From assembly GCA_030765735.1 (NCBI GenBank), contig JAVCBZ010000026.1:1-37269 (forward strand): a stretch of DNA of 37,269 nt, written 5' to 3'. Origin of the DNA: Candidatus Susulua stagnicola (lineage in GTDB: Bacteria; Omnitrophota; Gorgyraeia; Duberdicusellales; 4484-171). Numbering within the stretch: the stretch's first letter is position 1; the number at the start of each line of letters is the position of its first letter. Below are positions 8,652 to 16,601 of the stretch, one piece after another. The translations under genes were made by a program, and so were the position numbers. The notes beneath the pieces were generated by a model. The model was not told the origin of the DNA and ran no database searches. It saw only the letters and a program-made list of their open reading frames with translations.

Positions 8652-8672
8652 AGGTTTTTCTCTGAAAAACCT
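8652..8672 (+). promoter_or_regulatory. Hairpin immediately before the recombinase start
   Basis: AGGTTTTT (8652-8659), loop CTCTG, AAAAACCT (8665-8672): a perfect 8-base stem ending 12 bases before the recombinase ATG at 8685, extended by partial GACT/AGTC pairing. No free Shine-Dalgarno is visible between hairpin and start, so the structure could limit translation of the recombinase. Confidence 0.55.
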
Positions 8673-8684
8673 AAGTCTCATTAA

Positions 8685-10397
8685 ATGAAAGTTGCCATAT
8701 ACGCTCGCTATTCTTCTGAAAACCAAAGCGCCAAAAGCATTGACGACCAAATACGCGTATGCAAAGACTATGCCGGAAAAAATAACTTTCTTGTAGAAGA
8801 CGAACACGTCTATGTTGATAAGGCAATTTCAGGGTCTATTGTTGACCGGCCCGGATTGCAGGCTTTGGAAAAGGCTGCCGAGAATAAAGAATTTGATACT
8901 GTGATTGTAGATGACTTATCCCGGATATCACGAAGCAACCATCAAATGTTGACTTTAGTTCTTAAATTCAACTACCTGCAAATTAGAATTATCTCTGTAT
9001 CAGACGGTATCTCTACAGATGATGACAATTCTAAATTAGGCATTCATCTGCGCGGGCTTATGAATGAACTTTATCTTGATGACCTTAAAAAGAAAACCAT
9101 GCGTGGATTAGAAGGCCAGAAAATCCGCGGTTTTAGTGTAGGCGAAAATGTATTTGGCTATTTTACCGAACCGGTCGGCGAGCTAAGGATTGGCAAAAGG
9201 GGTGAAGCAAAGCATGACGGGATGATCCATAAAATAAATCCTGAGCAAGCCGATATAGTAAAAAGGATATTTAATGAGTTCTCCGGAGGTAAAAGCTTAA
9301 GAAAACTTGCCGCATCGCTTAATGAGGACAAAATCCCTACTAAACGCGGGCTTTCCGGTGGTTGGAATATTTCCAGTTTACGCAGAATCTTACAAAATAA
9401 AAAATATATTGGTATCTGGATATGGAAAACAACCAAAACCGTCCGAGATCCTCTGACCGGGAAAAAGAAAATTGTTTCGCGTCCCGAAAAGGAGCATTTA
9501 TCCACACGCAGAAAAGATTTAATAATTATTGAGCAGGATATTTGGGATAAAACCAGGGAAAGGTGGTCTAAAATGGTAGGCGCCTATCCTCTATCTAAAA
9601 AGGCAAGAGCAAACGGCCAAAAACAAAAAAGTTATGTTCATTGTGCCCCAACTCATCTTTTTTCGGGAACAATGAAATGCCACTGTTGTAACGGGCCAAT
9701 TGTTCTTGTCAGCGGAAAAGGCGACGGTTACTATGGTTGTTATAATTTTCGCCGTAAAACCTGTACTAATAAATTATTAGTATCCCGTAAGCGTGTAGAA
9801 AAAACCATCCTCACTGCGCTACAAGAAAAGGTTTTGACTCTTAATAATATAAACTACATTTATAAGAATCTGGAAACCCAAATAGCAAAAAGATTAAACA
9901 ATAACCCTGAGGCCATAAAGAAGAAAAGAGCCCAGCATGATAAGCTTTCTTTAGAAATGCAGAATTACTTGAATTACATTAAGTTAGGTAACTTTTCAAA
10001 GGCCGTATCCGAAGCATTAAAGCACTGTGAATCGAGGTTTGAGCTGTTAACAGAAGAAATAAAATCCCTGGAATTCCAGAAGAGCAACACCTTTAAATCC
10101 CCTCCCCTAGAGTGGGTGAAACACCGTCTAGAACGTTTACAGGAAACACTTAGCAAGAAGGCCACCTCAGCAGCCCTTGTCTTAAAAGGGCTCCTATCCC
10201 CCATATCCCTTGAGCCTGTATTAAGCCCTGATAATGACTTCTATTCAGTAGTTAATGCTCAGGAAGGAAGGTTTAAACCCTATTACGTGGCCCATATAAA
10301 AGCACAAACCCTTGCTCTTCTCGATGAGAAGAACAAGGGTTCGAATTGGTTTCAGTGGCGGGGTCGATGGGATTCGAACCCACGATCACCTGCGTGA
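8685..10397 (+). CDS. Large serine recombinase (site-specific integrase)
   Basis: A 570-residue large serine recombinase that would cut and join DNA through a phosphoserine intermediate to integrate or excise a mobile element. The resolvase domain (1-150) has ARYSSENQS with the nucleophile at Ser10 and later VIVDDLSRISRSN. The recombinase domain (about 175-270) includes GKSLRKLAASLNEDKIPTK and NISSLRRILQNKKYIGIW. A zinc-ribbon (about 328-362) has C332, C335 and later cysteines in YYGCYNFRRKTC, followed by a coiled-coil. The last residues, WRGRWDSNPRSPA, are not recombinase sequence but the antisense of tRNA-Asp: the stop lies within that tRNA. GC content is visibly higher than the flanking core genes, consistent with transfer. 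Confidence 0.93.
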   Translation: MKVAIYARYSSENQSAKSIDDQIRVCKDYAGKNNFLVEDEHVYVDKAISGSIVDRPGLQALEKAAENKEFDTVIVDDLSRISRSNHQMLTLVLKFNYLQIRIISVSDGISTDDDNSKLGIHLRGLMNELYLDDLKKKTMRGLEGQKIRGFSVGENVFGYFTEPVGELRIGKRGEAKHDGMIHKINPEQADIVKRIFNEFSGGKSLRKLAASLNEDKIPTKRGLSGGWNISSLRRILQNKKYIGIWIWKTTKTVRDPLTGKKKIVSRPEKEHLSTRRKDLIIIEQDIWDKTRERWSKMVGAYPLSKKARANGQKQKSYVHCAPTHLFSGTMKCHCCNGPIVLVSGKGDGYYGCYNFRRKTCTNKLLVSRKRVEKTILTALQEKVLTLNNINYIYKNLETQIAKRLNNNPEAIKKKRAQHDKLSLEMQNYLNYIKLGNFSKAVSEALKHCESRFELLTEEIKSLEFQKSNTFKSPPLEWVKHRLERLQETLSKKATSAALVLKGLLSPISLEPVLSPDNDFYSVVNAQEGRFKPYYVAHIKAQTLALLDEKNKGSNWFQWRGRWDSNPRSPA

Positions 10398-10434
10398 CAG
10401 GCAGGGGACTTAAGCCAGACTAATCGACGACCCC
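10356..10434 (-). tRNA. tRNA-Asp (anticodon GTC), CCA encoded
   Basis: Cloverleaf on the minus strand: acceptor GGGGTCG/CGACCCC, anticodon arm CCTGC-CTGTCAC-GCAGG giving anticodon GTC, T-arm with GGTTCGAAT, discriminator G and an encoded CCA (10356-10358). It is the only tRNA gene in the window with an encoded CCA. The serine recombinase frame runs 42 bases into it from the other strand, marking the tRNA as the probable integration site. Confidence 0.95.
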
Positions 10435-10529
10435 GATAGATTTAAGATTATAAGTAAAAAGCCTGTTGTTGTCAAATTAAAAAATCAAATTTTTGTTGCC
10501 CTTGTCCTCCACCAAATAATATAAAACCA

Positions 10530-10603
10530 TGGGCGATACAGGACTTGAACCTGTGACCCCTACCATGTCAAGGTAGTACTCTAGCCAACTGAGCTAATCG
10601 CCC
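10530..10603 (-). tRNA. tRNA-Val (anticodon GAC)
   Basis: Acceptor GGGCGAT/ATCGCCC, anticodon arm CTACC-TTGACAT-GGTAG with anticodon GAC, T-arm with GGTTCAAGTCC, discriminator A, no encoded CCA. Second of four minus-strand tRNA genes downstream of rpoZ. Confidence 0.96.
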
Positions 10604-10621
10604 TATTTAAATAAAAAAATA

Positions 10622-10707
10622 TGCCGGGGGCGGGACTTGAACCCGCACGTCTCTTACGAAACAACAGATTTTAAGTCTGTGTTGTCTGCCAATTCCAACA
10701 CCCCGGC
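10622..10707 (-). tRNA. tRNA-Leu (anticodon TAA)
   Basis: Class II tRNA of 86 bases: acceptor GCCGGGG/CCCCGGC, anticodon arm ACAGA-CTTAAAA-TCTGT with anticodon TAA, a long variable arm around TGTTTCGTAAGAGACG, discriminator A, no encoded CCA. Confidence 0.96.
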
Positions 10708-10725
10708 ATAGTTAGTTCAAAGTTC

Positions 10726-10790
10726 ATAGCTCATACTCATGGCTCATAGATATTAGTTCATAGATAATTTACTTTTAAACTATGAGCTAT
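10726..10790. repeat. Inverted and direct short repeats in the tRNA-Leu/tRNA-Cys spacer
   Basis: ATAGCTCATA (10726-10735) is the exact reverse complement of TATGAGCTAT (10781-10790). Between and around them TTCATAG/CTCATAG units recur (10723-10729, 10743-10749, 10757-10763). This low-complexity pattern fills the 93-base spacer; it looks like slippage-derived repeats and not a gene. Confidence 0.6.
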
Positions 10791-10800
10791 AAGCTACACA

Positions 10801-10872
10801 AGGCGTGGGCCGGATTTGAACCGGCGCGTAGCGGTTTTGCAGACCGCTGCCTTACCACTTGGCTACCACGCC
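10801..10872 (-). tRNA. tRNA-Cys (anticodon GCA)
   Basis: Acceptor GGCGTGG/CCACGCC, anticodon arm GCGGT-CTGCAAA-ACCGC with anticodon GCA, T-arm with GGTTCAAATCC, discriminator T as expected for cysteine tRNA, no encoded CCA. Confidence 0.96.
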
Positions 10873-10912
10873 ACTATCTAATACTTTTATTTTTTAAAAA
10901 ACTATAGACAGA

Positions 10913-11146
10913 CTACTTTTTACTTTTTTCTTTTGGTTTTGATTTTTCTTTTGCTTTTACTTTTATCTTTCCGTCTCTAATTTCTTTCAGAGCATTATCT
11001 AAAACCTTCTCTCCAGGTTTATCAATTAAAACCTTTTCTCCATCAGCTAAAGCAATAGCTCTTTTTGCAGCTAAAATAGTTACTTCATAAATTGATCCAC
11101 TACTTGCTTTTAAAAGTTTTTCTAGGGGTATGCTTACTCCGCTCAT
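10913..11146 (-). CDS. rpoZ: RNA polymerase omega subunit
   Basis: Small subunit that helps fold and hold the beta-prime subunit in RNA polymerase. The 77-residue product matches the omega core: an N-terminal helix, YEVTILAAKRAIAL (residues 20-33, the conserved helix), then a VLDNALKEIRDGKI segment, and a lysine-rich tail KVKAKEKSKPKEKSKK. It lies 9 bases after gmk, the classical gmk-rpoZ arrangement, which supports the call for such a short protein. Confidence 0.88.
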   Translation of the reverse strand: MSGVSIPLEKLLKASSGSIYEVTILAAKRAIALADGEKVLIDKPGEKVLDNALKEIRDGKIKVKAKEKSKPKEKSKK

Positions 11147-11155
11147 TTCACTCTC

Positions 11156-11728
11156 CTATTTATCCGAATTAAGAATAATACTTTCTAGTTCCTTTAAGGT
11201 ATCTTTTATATTTCTGTTTATTACCGAATAATCATAATCTTTGGAAAGCTCCACTTCTTTTTTTGCAAGTTTTACTCTTTTCTTAATAACTCCTTTATCC
11301 TCATCCCTTTTTTCCATTCGCCGATAAAGTTCTTTTTCTGACGGTGCAACAAGAAAAATAGTAGTTACTTTTTTAGCCTTTAAATCTTTTTTAAGGCACA
11401 TTCCTCCTTTAACATCAATGCATAAAACAAGGTTTTTACCTGTTCTTTTGGCTAACCCATATAAAATCTTTGGCGTTCCGTAATAGTTTTCTAATACCTT
11501 CTGGTTTTCAAGAAAAAATTTATTTTTCTTTAGTCGTAAAAACTCATCTTCTTCAATAAAAAAATAGTCTTTTCCATCTTTTTCTTTATCTCGTTTTTTC
11601 CGAGTAGTTATGGTAACCCCTTTTACAAAATCTTTTTTTATTCTTTCCCGCGCAAACAATTGCTCAACAATGGTAGTTTTACCTGCCCCCCCTGGTCCAG
11701 AGATAATAAAAACTTTTGGATTTCTCAT
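11156..11728 (-). CDS. gmk: Guanylate kinase
   Basis: Phosphorylates GMP to GDP with ATP in the cytoplasm. The 190-residue protein has the P-loop GPGGAGKTT at 10-18 (the common form is GPSGAGKST), the GMP-binding segment TTRKKRDKEKDGKDYFFIEEDEF split over 41-63, and the lid region KRDEDKGVIKKRVKLA. Length is typical. It overlaps the yicC stop by 4 bases (ATGA) and is followed by rpoZ, a conserved order in many bacteria. Confidence 0.95.
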   Translation of the reverse strand: MRNPKVFIISGPGGAGKTTIVEQLFARERIKKDFVKGVTITTRKKRDKEKDGKDYFFIEEDEFLRLKKNKFFLENQKVLENYYGTPKILYGLAKRTGKNLVLCIDVKGGMCLKKDLKAKKVTTIFLVAPSEKELYRRMEKRDEDKGVIKKRVKLAKKEVELSKDYDYSVINRNIKDTLKELESIILNSDK

Positions 11729-12513
11729 TCTATATTCTGCGCCTGTTCTTTTATCCTTTCTAAATAATTTTTTCCTTCAATTATTAGCAAAGCTAAATTT
11801 TTCTTTTTGGTTTTGCTAGAAGCCGCATTTAATTCTCTTAAAATTTCTTGAGTTAAAAAATCTAAAGCTCTTCCTTGGGGCGTCCATTGCTTAGAATTAA
11901 TTTTGCTTTCTAATTTACTTATATAGAACAATGTTAAAGAAATCTCTTCATCAATATCTTCTCTCCCGTTTTCAATTTTATTAACTTTAGGTTTTTCTTT
12001 TTTTATCTTCTCAACATTGTTTTTTAATTTGCTTAGGTTCTCTATAATTTCCTTTTTTATGGCTTTTCCTTCTTTCTCTTTAAATTTTACAAACTTGTTT
12101 AAGACTTCTTTTATCGCTAAAGGGATTAACCCCTTATCTCTTTTTCCGCTATGGCTTAAAGAGATTGCTTGTGGCAAATTTAAAATATCACTTATTTCAA
12201 TATCAGCCTTTAGATTATACTTTTTATTTAAGGACTTTATCTGAGTAACATAACGACAAACAACCTCTTCGTCAACATATACTTTTTTAATTTGTGGCTT
12301 AGCTGAAAAAATAAAAACTTCTACCTTACCCCGATTAATCTTTTTTTTAATTTCTCGCTTAATTTTTTCTTCTAATAAAAGATCTTCAATTGGTAAATTA
12401 TGGATACAAATATCTAAATATTTAAAATTTGAAGACCTTAAAATTACTTGAGTAGTTTGCTCTCCTCTGCTTACTTGTGCAGAAGCATAAGCGGTCATTG
12501 ATCTCATATCCAA
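11725..12513 (-). CDS. yicC: YicC-family endoribonuclease
   Basis: YicC proteins are a conserved family with reported RNA-cleaving activity. This 262-residue copy begins MDMRSMTAYASAQVS, matching the family start (K/R-SMT-x-(F/Y)), and ends with LDFLTQEILRELNAASSK (about 221-238), the DUF1732 signature, where family members read FLxQExxRExNTxxSK. It is slightly shorter than the usual ~290 residues. It overlaps ndk by 10 bases upstream and gmk by 4 downstream, so it is translated within the parA-to-rpoZ run. Confidence 0.92.
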   Translation of the reverse strand: MDMRSMTAYASAQVSRGEQTTQVILRSSNFKYLDICIHNLPIEDLLLEEKIKREIKKKINRGKVEVFIFSAKPQIKKVYVDEEVVCRYVTQIKSLNKKYNLKADIEISDILNLPQAISLSHSGKRDKGLIPLAIKEVLNKFVKFKEKEGKAIKKEIIENLSKLKNNVEKIKKEKPKVNKIENGREDIDEEISLTLFYISKLESKINSKQWTPQGRALDFLTQEILRELNAASSKTKKKNLALLIIEGKNYLERIKEQAQNIE

Positions 12514-13010
12514 ATCTCCTTGTTGCTATTTTCTTGAGCTATTTTTTTTGAAGGATAAAGTTCGCAAACAATTTCATCAGGGTCAAACCATAATTTTATT
12601 TCTCTCTCAGCTTCCTCTATACTACTTGAAGCATGAATTACATTTTCAAACAAACCGGTTGTTAAAATTCTCCCATAAGCTCCTCTTATACTTATCGGAT
12701 CAGCCTGTTCAGGATTGGTTGCCCCAGCTATATCTCTAACTTTTTTAATGGCATCCTCTCCCCAATAAATCAAAGGCATAACTCTATTTTCCCCATGAAG
12801 CTGCCCTGTAATATACTTAGCTAGTTCTGGATAAAAAGATTCTTTTTGAAGATGATGATAGTGCTTATTAGCTAATTCAATATCAACCTTTACTATTTTT
12901 GCTCCAATTATTTTCAGTTTAGCTTCAGAAAGCCTGCTTAGAATATTCCCGGTAAGAGACTTTTTTAATCCATCTGGTTTAATAATAACTAAAGTAGCTT
13001 CATCCCTCAT
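12504..13010 (-). CDS. ndk: Nucleoside diphosphate kinase
   Basis: Transfers the terminal phosphate of ATP to nucleoside diphosphates through a phosphohistidine. The 168-residue protein shows the N-terminal TLVIIKPDGLKK, the RxxxG segment IRGAYGRI and the active-site histidine in NVIHASSSIEEAEREI (H about 126). It has some 20 extra residues at the C-terminus (CELYPSKKIAQENSNKEIWI) relative to the common 140-150-residue form. It follows parB by 24 bases and overlaps yicC. Confidence 0.95.
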   Translation of the reverse strand: MRDEATLVIIKPDGLKKSLTGNILSRLSEAKLKIIGAKIVKVDIELANKHYHHLQKESFYPELAKYITGQLHGENRVMPLIYWGEDAIKKVRDIAGATNPEQADPISIRGAYGRILTTGLFENVIHASSSIEEAEREIKLWFDPDEIVCELYPSKKIAQENSNKEIWI

Positions 13011-13034
13011 TTTCTTTGAACCTCCTTATAAACT

Positions 13035-13862
13035 TTATTTTAATTTTTTAATAATTCGTTCTAGATCCTCTAAGCTGTAATACTCAACAACAATTCTACC
13101 ACGATTTTTCTTTTTGTTGAAGACTTTAACTTTAGTTCCTAATAATTTTTGAAGTCTCTCCTCTAGCTCAACTATAAAAGGATCGCTCTTCTTTTTCTTT
13201 TTAGACACCATCCTAACTTTATTTTCTATCTCTCTAACCGACATTCCTTCTTTTAAAATCTGATAAAATATTTTTTCTTGGGTTTGGATTTTATCAGCTC
13301 CTAAGATTGTTCGGGCCTGAGTTCGAGTAATCATTCTTTTACGCACAGCCTCTTTTATTTTTTCTGGTAATTTAAGTAATCGTAAAACATTTACCACTGT
13401 GGTCTTATCTTTGCCAACAAATTTAGCAACATCTTCTAATGAAAAATCAAAATCTTCGATTAACCTTTTAAAAGCTTCTGCTTCTTCTATGGGATTTAAA
13501 TCTTGTCTCTGAAGGTTTTCAACAATAGCTAAAACAAAAGCCTCTTTATCGTCTAGTTCCTTAATAATAGTTGGTATCTCCTTGAGCCCCAAAGACTTAG
13601 CAGCTTCATACCTTCTTTCTCCAGCAACAATTTCATAGCTTCCTCCACTTATTTCTCTTGCTACAATTGGTTGAATAAATCCTTTTTCTTTGATTGATCT
13701 AGTTAGTTCTCCTAATTCTTTTTCACTTATTTCTTGTCTAGGTTGGCATTTAGCAGGCTTTACTTTATCTAATGATAAGCGAATGAATTCTCTTGGTAAC
13801 ATTGCTGCTGTCTTTTTAGGAATAAGTGCATCCAATCCTCTACCTAAAACCTTTCTATCCAT
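13035..13862 (-). CDS. parB: Chromosome-partitioning protein ParB (Spo0J)
   Basis: CTP-binding clamp that loads at parS and slides along DNA to organise origin segregation. The 275-residue protein has the N-terminal LGRGLDALIP, CTP-fold boxes PRQ (41-43) and GERRYEAAKSLG (81-92), then ENLQRQDLNPIEEA (115-128) and a helix-turn-helix around DVAKFVGKDKTTVVNVLRLL (144-163), and a C-terminal dimerisation domain ending DLERIIKKLK. It lies 51 bases downstream of parA on the same strand. Two parS-like sites lie just upstream of parA. Confidence 0.96.
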   Translation of the reverse strand: MDRKVLGRGLDALIPKKTAAMLPREFIRLSLDKVKPAKCQPRQEISEKELGELTRSIKEKGFIQPIVAREISGGSYEIVAGERRYEAAKSLGLKEIPTIIKELDDKEAFVLAIVENLQRQDLNPIEEAEAFKRLIEDFDFSLEDVAKFVGKDKTTVVNVLRLLKLPEKIKEAVRKRMITRTQARTILGADKIQTQEKIFYQILKEGMSVREIENKVRMVSKKKKKSDPFIVELEERLQKLLGTKVKVFNKKKNRGRIVVEYYSLEDLERIIKKLK

Positions 13863-13913
13863 TTCCCCTCCTAGTTCTCCTATTAAATTAATTCAATTGC
13901 TAACCATAACTTG

Positions 13914-14705
13914 TTATTGGACTTCGATAGTTTTTTGTCCAACTTCTATCCTTTCTTTTAATACTTCCTGGGCTAAATTAAAATAGGCTTTGCTACCTAC
14001 ACAACCAGAATCATAAAAACATATTGGCTTACCAAAGCTAGGTGCTTCAGCAAGTCTTATATTTCGTGGCACAATAACATTAAATGTTTTTTTCTGAAAA
14101 AAATTCCTTACCTCCTCTATAACCTGTAAGGTAAGACGAGTACGAAAATCACCCATAGTAAGAAGAACTCCCTCTATCTCTAAAGACGGTTTTAGCCTCT
14201 CGCGAACTAATTCTATTGTATTAACCAATTTAGAAACTCCTTCCAAAGCATAATATTCACATTGGATTGGGATAATTAAGCTATCTGAAGCTACCAAAAC
14301 GTTTAATGTAAGTAACCCTAAAGATGGCGGCGCATCAATAATAATATAAGAAAAATCATCTTTTACTTGTTTTACTTTATCTTGTAGTTGCATCTCTCTA
14401 TTTTCAATATTTACTAACTCAACTTCTCCTCCGGTAAGAGAGATATCTGAAGGACTAATATATAAATTGGGCCATTTAGTAGGATAAATACTTTCTGAAA
14501 TACTAGTTTTACCCATGATTGTATCGTAAATTGAATTTTTGTCTTGACTATCAAACCCAACTCCTGAAGTAGCATTGCCTTGAGGATCCATATCTATAAG
14601 CAAAGTTTTTTTACCGGCTAAACCTAAAAGTGAGCTTAAATTAATAGCTGTAGTAGTTTTGCCTGTCCCCCCTTTTTGATTACAAATACCAATTATTTTG
14701 CCCAT
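13914..14705 (-). CDS. parA: Chromosome-partitioning ATPase ParA (Soj)
   Basis: DNA-binding ATPase that drives movement of ParB-parS complexes. The 263-residue MinD/ParA-type protein has the deviant Walker A KGGTGKTT (11-18), the switch region LLIDMDPQGNATSG (35-48), the Walker B IIIDAPPSLG (about 121-130) and the conserved NxRLAEAPSFGKP near 220. No N-terminal extra domain, so it is the chromosomal Soj type. A strong promoter lies 97-126 bases upstream. Confidence 0.97.
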   Translation of the reverse strand: MGKIIGICNQKGGTGKTTTAINLSSLLGLAGKKTLLIDMDPQGNATSGVGFDSQDKNSIYDTIMGKTSISESIYPTKWPNLYISPSDISLTGGEVELVNIENREMQLQDKVKQVKDDFSYIIIDAPPSLGLLTLNVLVASDSLIIPIQCEYYALEGVSKLVNTIELVRERLKPSLEIEGVLLTMGDFRTRLTLQVIEEVRNFFQKKTFNVIVPRNIRLAEAPSFGKPICFYDSGCVGSKAYFNLAQEVLKERIEVGQKTIEVQ

Positions 14706-14725
14706 TTTTATTTACGAGTTTTTAC

Positions 14726-14741
14726 GTTTTCACGTGGAAAC
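14726..14741. promoter_or_regulatory. parS-like palindrome, copy 1
   Basis: GTTTTCACGTGGAAAC, centred on CACGTG and symmetrical except for one position pair, lies 20 bases upstream of the parA start. It resembles the parS consensus TGTTTCACGTGAAACA but with the GTTT/AAAC arms one base further out. It is part of a 23-base segment (14725-14747) repeated exactly at 15053-15075. Proximity to parAB makes a ParB-binding role likely. Confidence 0.7.
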
Positions 14742-14801
14742 TTTAAAAGCTTACTGATTTCTTACCTTTTTCTGTTTCCCTTTTCAGGTAAAACTTAATC
14801 T

Positions 14802-14831
14802 ATTCTAATACACCATAGGTAGTATTGTCAA
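14802..14831 (-). promoter_or_regulatory. Predicted promoter for the parA-parB-ndk-yicC-gmk-rpoZ run
   Basis: On the minus strand: TTGACA (14831-14826), an 18-base spacer, then TAGAAT (14807-14802). The predicted transcript would cross the copy-1 parS-like site before reaching parA, so ParB bound there could affect its own expression. Confidence 0.7.
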
Positions 14832-14862
14832 GCTTTTTGTATTAACCTCCTGCAAAAGGTAA

Positions 14863-15000
14863 ATTGTAACTCATATTGCGACAACATTCAACTCAAAATT
14901 CCTATTCTGTTTTTTGTTGGTTTTGCTACCTTACAAAATAACAGATTTTGAGAGCTATGGGCATTTTTTACCCTCTAACTGTCGCACTTGTGATTACAAT
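14863..15000. other. Long imperfect palindrome / candidate structured RNA
   Basis: This 138-base stretch holds nested complementary blocks: ATTGTAA (14863-14869) with TTACAAT (14994-15000); after a symmetrical 7x7 internal loop, TGCGACA (14877-14883) with TGTCGCA (14980-14986); then CTCAAAAT (14892-14899) with ATTTTGAG (14945-14952), CTGTT (14907-14911) with AACAG (14940-14944) and TTTTGT (14912-14917) with ACAAAA (14933-14938). No ORF is present. It may be a structured RNA, a MITE-like element or an origin/centromere DNA structure. The strand is undecided. Confidence 0.6.
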
Positions 15001-15053
15001 CTTCTTCCAAAGAAAGGGAGTTGACCCCTTTTATTCTACAGCTCGCTGATTGC

Positions 15054-15069
15054 GTTTTCACGTGGAAAC
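15054..15069. promoter_or_regulatory. parS-like palindrome, copy 2
   Basis: Identical to copy 1 (GTTTTCACGTGGAAAC) in the same orientation and within the same 23-base repeat, 328 bases away, just downstream of yidC. No further CACGTG palindrome was found elsewhere in the window by eye. Confidence 0.7.
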
Positions 15070-15139
15070 TTTAAATATACAGTTCCCCATTGCTTTTTTG
15101 GGTTTAGCTTTTTAGATATACAAAAAAATAGCTTTAGAA

Positions 15140-16600
15140 TTATTTTACTTGCTGAGCTTTAGATAGGCGTGATTGGTAACTTAAGGTAAAGATATTCTGT
15201 ACGAGCCAATAAATGGTCAATGCTGCTGGGAAACCATAGAATATAACTCCAATAAACACAGCAAAGAACAACCCCATAGACTTTTGTTGGGATGAAGCTG
15301 TAGGGGAGGATACAGTTATTTTTTGTTGTACTATCCCCATGATCATTAACAAAACAGGAAGAAGATTTAAATAATTTATAGGTGCTGGGAAAGGAAGTTG
15401 CAATAAATGATCTGGAGAGGCAAGATCTTTAATCCATAAAAAACTAGCCCCCCTAAATCCTATAAAACGATAAACAATCTGATAAAAAGCCATGATTATC
15501 GGTATCTGAAAAAATAAGGGTAAACAACCTCCTAAAGGATTTATTTTATGCTTACGGTATAGTCCAAGTGTTTCTTTTTGAATCTTTTGAGGATTATCCT
15601 TATATTTTGTTTTGAGCTCTTCAACTTCAGGTTGGATTTCTTGCATTTTCCTCATTGCTTTGCTACTTTTAGAAGTAAAAGGGAAGAGGACTAAAGAGGC
15701 TAAAGCTGAAAACACAACAATACTGACTCCCCAATTTTTAAAAATACCATAAAAGAAATAAAGAAGCTTTATCATCCATACAGCTATTCCATTAAAAAAC
15801 CCATAATACATAATTCCTTGCAACCCAAAGACTTCCAATTCTTTTTCAACCTGCGGGCCTAGATAAAGAAAGATTTCGTTGTTGGGAGACATTAAATATA
15901 GGTGTGCTTTTTTCTTGCCTTCGCTTACCCATTTTAGATCATAATCTCCTTTGAGCAAAGACATAGCATAATATCTATCTCGGGCTCCAGAAAACTTTAC
16001 ACTATTATAGGTAACCTCTTTTATTTTTCTTGGGGAAATTCTTTTTATTTTCTTATCTTGAGAATAAAAAATTTCTTGATACCTTTGGTCTAAAACCTTG
16101 GGACTCAGATAATTAGAAAATAAAACTACTGGCGTTGCAGGAAGAGGATTGATCTTTATTCCTAAAACATAATCTTGAAAATTAAATTCTTTTGTTTCTC
16201 CTTCTGGACCCTTAAATTCAAGAGTCTCACCTCTAAGTTTAAAAGTGAATTCTTTTTCCCGATCTTCAGGCAAAAGCCCTATATTTTGAAAAGGTAATTC
16301 ATATTCTTCTTCTCCTATAGCAATTTTTTTAATATAACCACCTGTAGTAGAATATGTTACAACAAAATTACCTACAGAAATTTTTGGCAATTCTAGGCTT
16401 TCTTCCTCATCTTCTAAAACTAGAGGAGTAGCCTCTTGAGATATTTCAGCAGGAAAAGTGTTAAACCTTGTTTCTACAGCTTGTTGTTGGCTATTTCCTT
16501 GAACTGGAGCTGGTTGTGGAACAAATTTGGCAACAACATGCGAATAAACAAGAAAAAACACAAGAGTTATTGAAAATGCTAAAAATAGTCGTTTTTCCAT
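15140..16600 (-). CDS. yidC: Membrane protein insertase YidC (diderm type)
   Basis: Inserts and folds inner-membrane proteins, alone or with SecYEG. The 486-residue protein has a first membrane helix (LFLAFSITLVFFLVYSHVVA, 4-23), a large periplasmic domain (about 60-265) and the conserved five-helix insertase core from about 275 (GIAVWMIKLLYFFYGIFKNWG), with the cytoplasmic hairpin MRKMQEIQPEVEELKTKYKD and the GGCLPLFFQIPIIMAFY helix. The periplasmic domain is the hallmark of Gram-negative-type YidC and indicates a two-membrane cell. It follows yidD by one base. The usual downstream jag/mnmE genes are absent. Confidence 0.97.
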   Translation of the reverse strand: MEKRLFLAFSITLVFFLVYSHVVAKFVPQPAPVQGNSQQQAVETRFNTFPAEISQEATPLVLEDEEESLELPKISVGNFVVTYSTTGGYIKKIAIGEEEYELPFQNIGLLPEDREKEFTFKLRGETLEFKGPEGETKEFNFQDYVLGIKINPLPATPVVLFSNYLSPKVLDQRYQEIFYSQDKKIKRISPRKIKEVTYNSVKFSGARDRYYAMSLLKGDYDLKWVSEGKKKAHLYLMSPNNEIFLYLGPQVEKELEVFGLQGIMYYGFFNGIAVWMIKLLYFFYGIFKNWGVSIVVFSALASLVLFPFTSKSSKAMRKMQEIQPEVEELKTKYKDNPQKIQKETLGLYRKHKINPLGGCLPLFFQIPIIMAFYQIVYRFIGFRGASFLWIKDLASPDHLLQLPFPAPINYLNLLPVLLMIMGIVQQKITVSSPTASSQQKSMGLFFAVFIGVIFYGFPAALTIYWLVQNIFTLSYQSRLSKAQQVK

Positions 16601-16601
16601 A

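Noticed and set aside
9498..9506. Perfect DnaA box TTATCCACA
   Set aside because: It lies inside the serine recombinase coding sequence of the island, isolated, far from dnaA; most likely chance.
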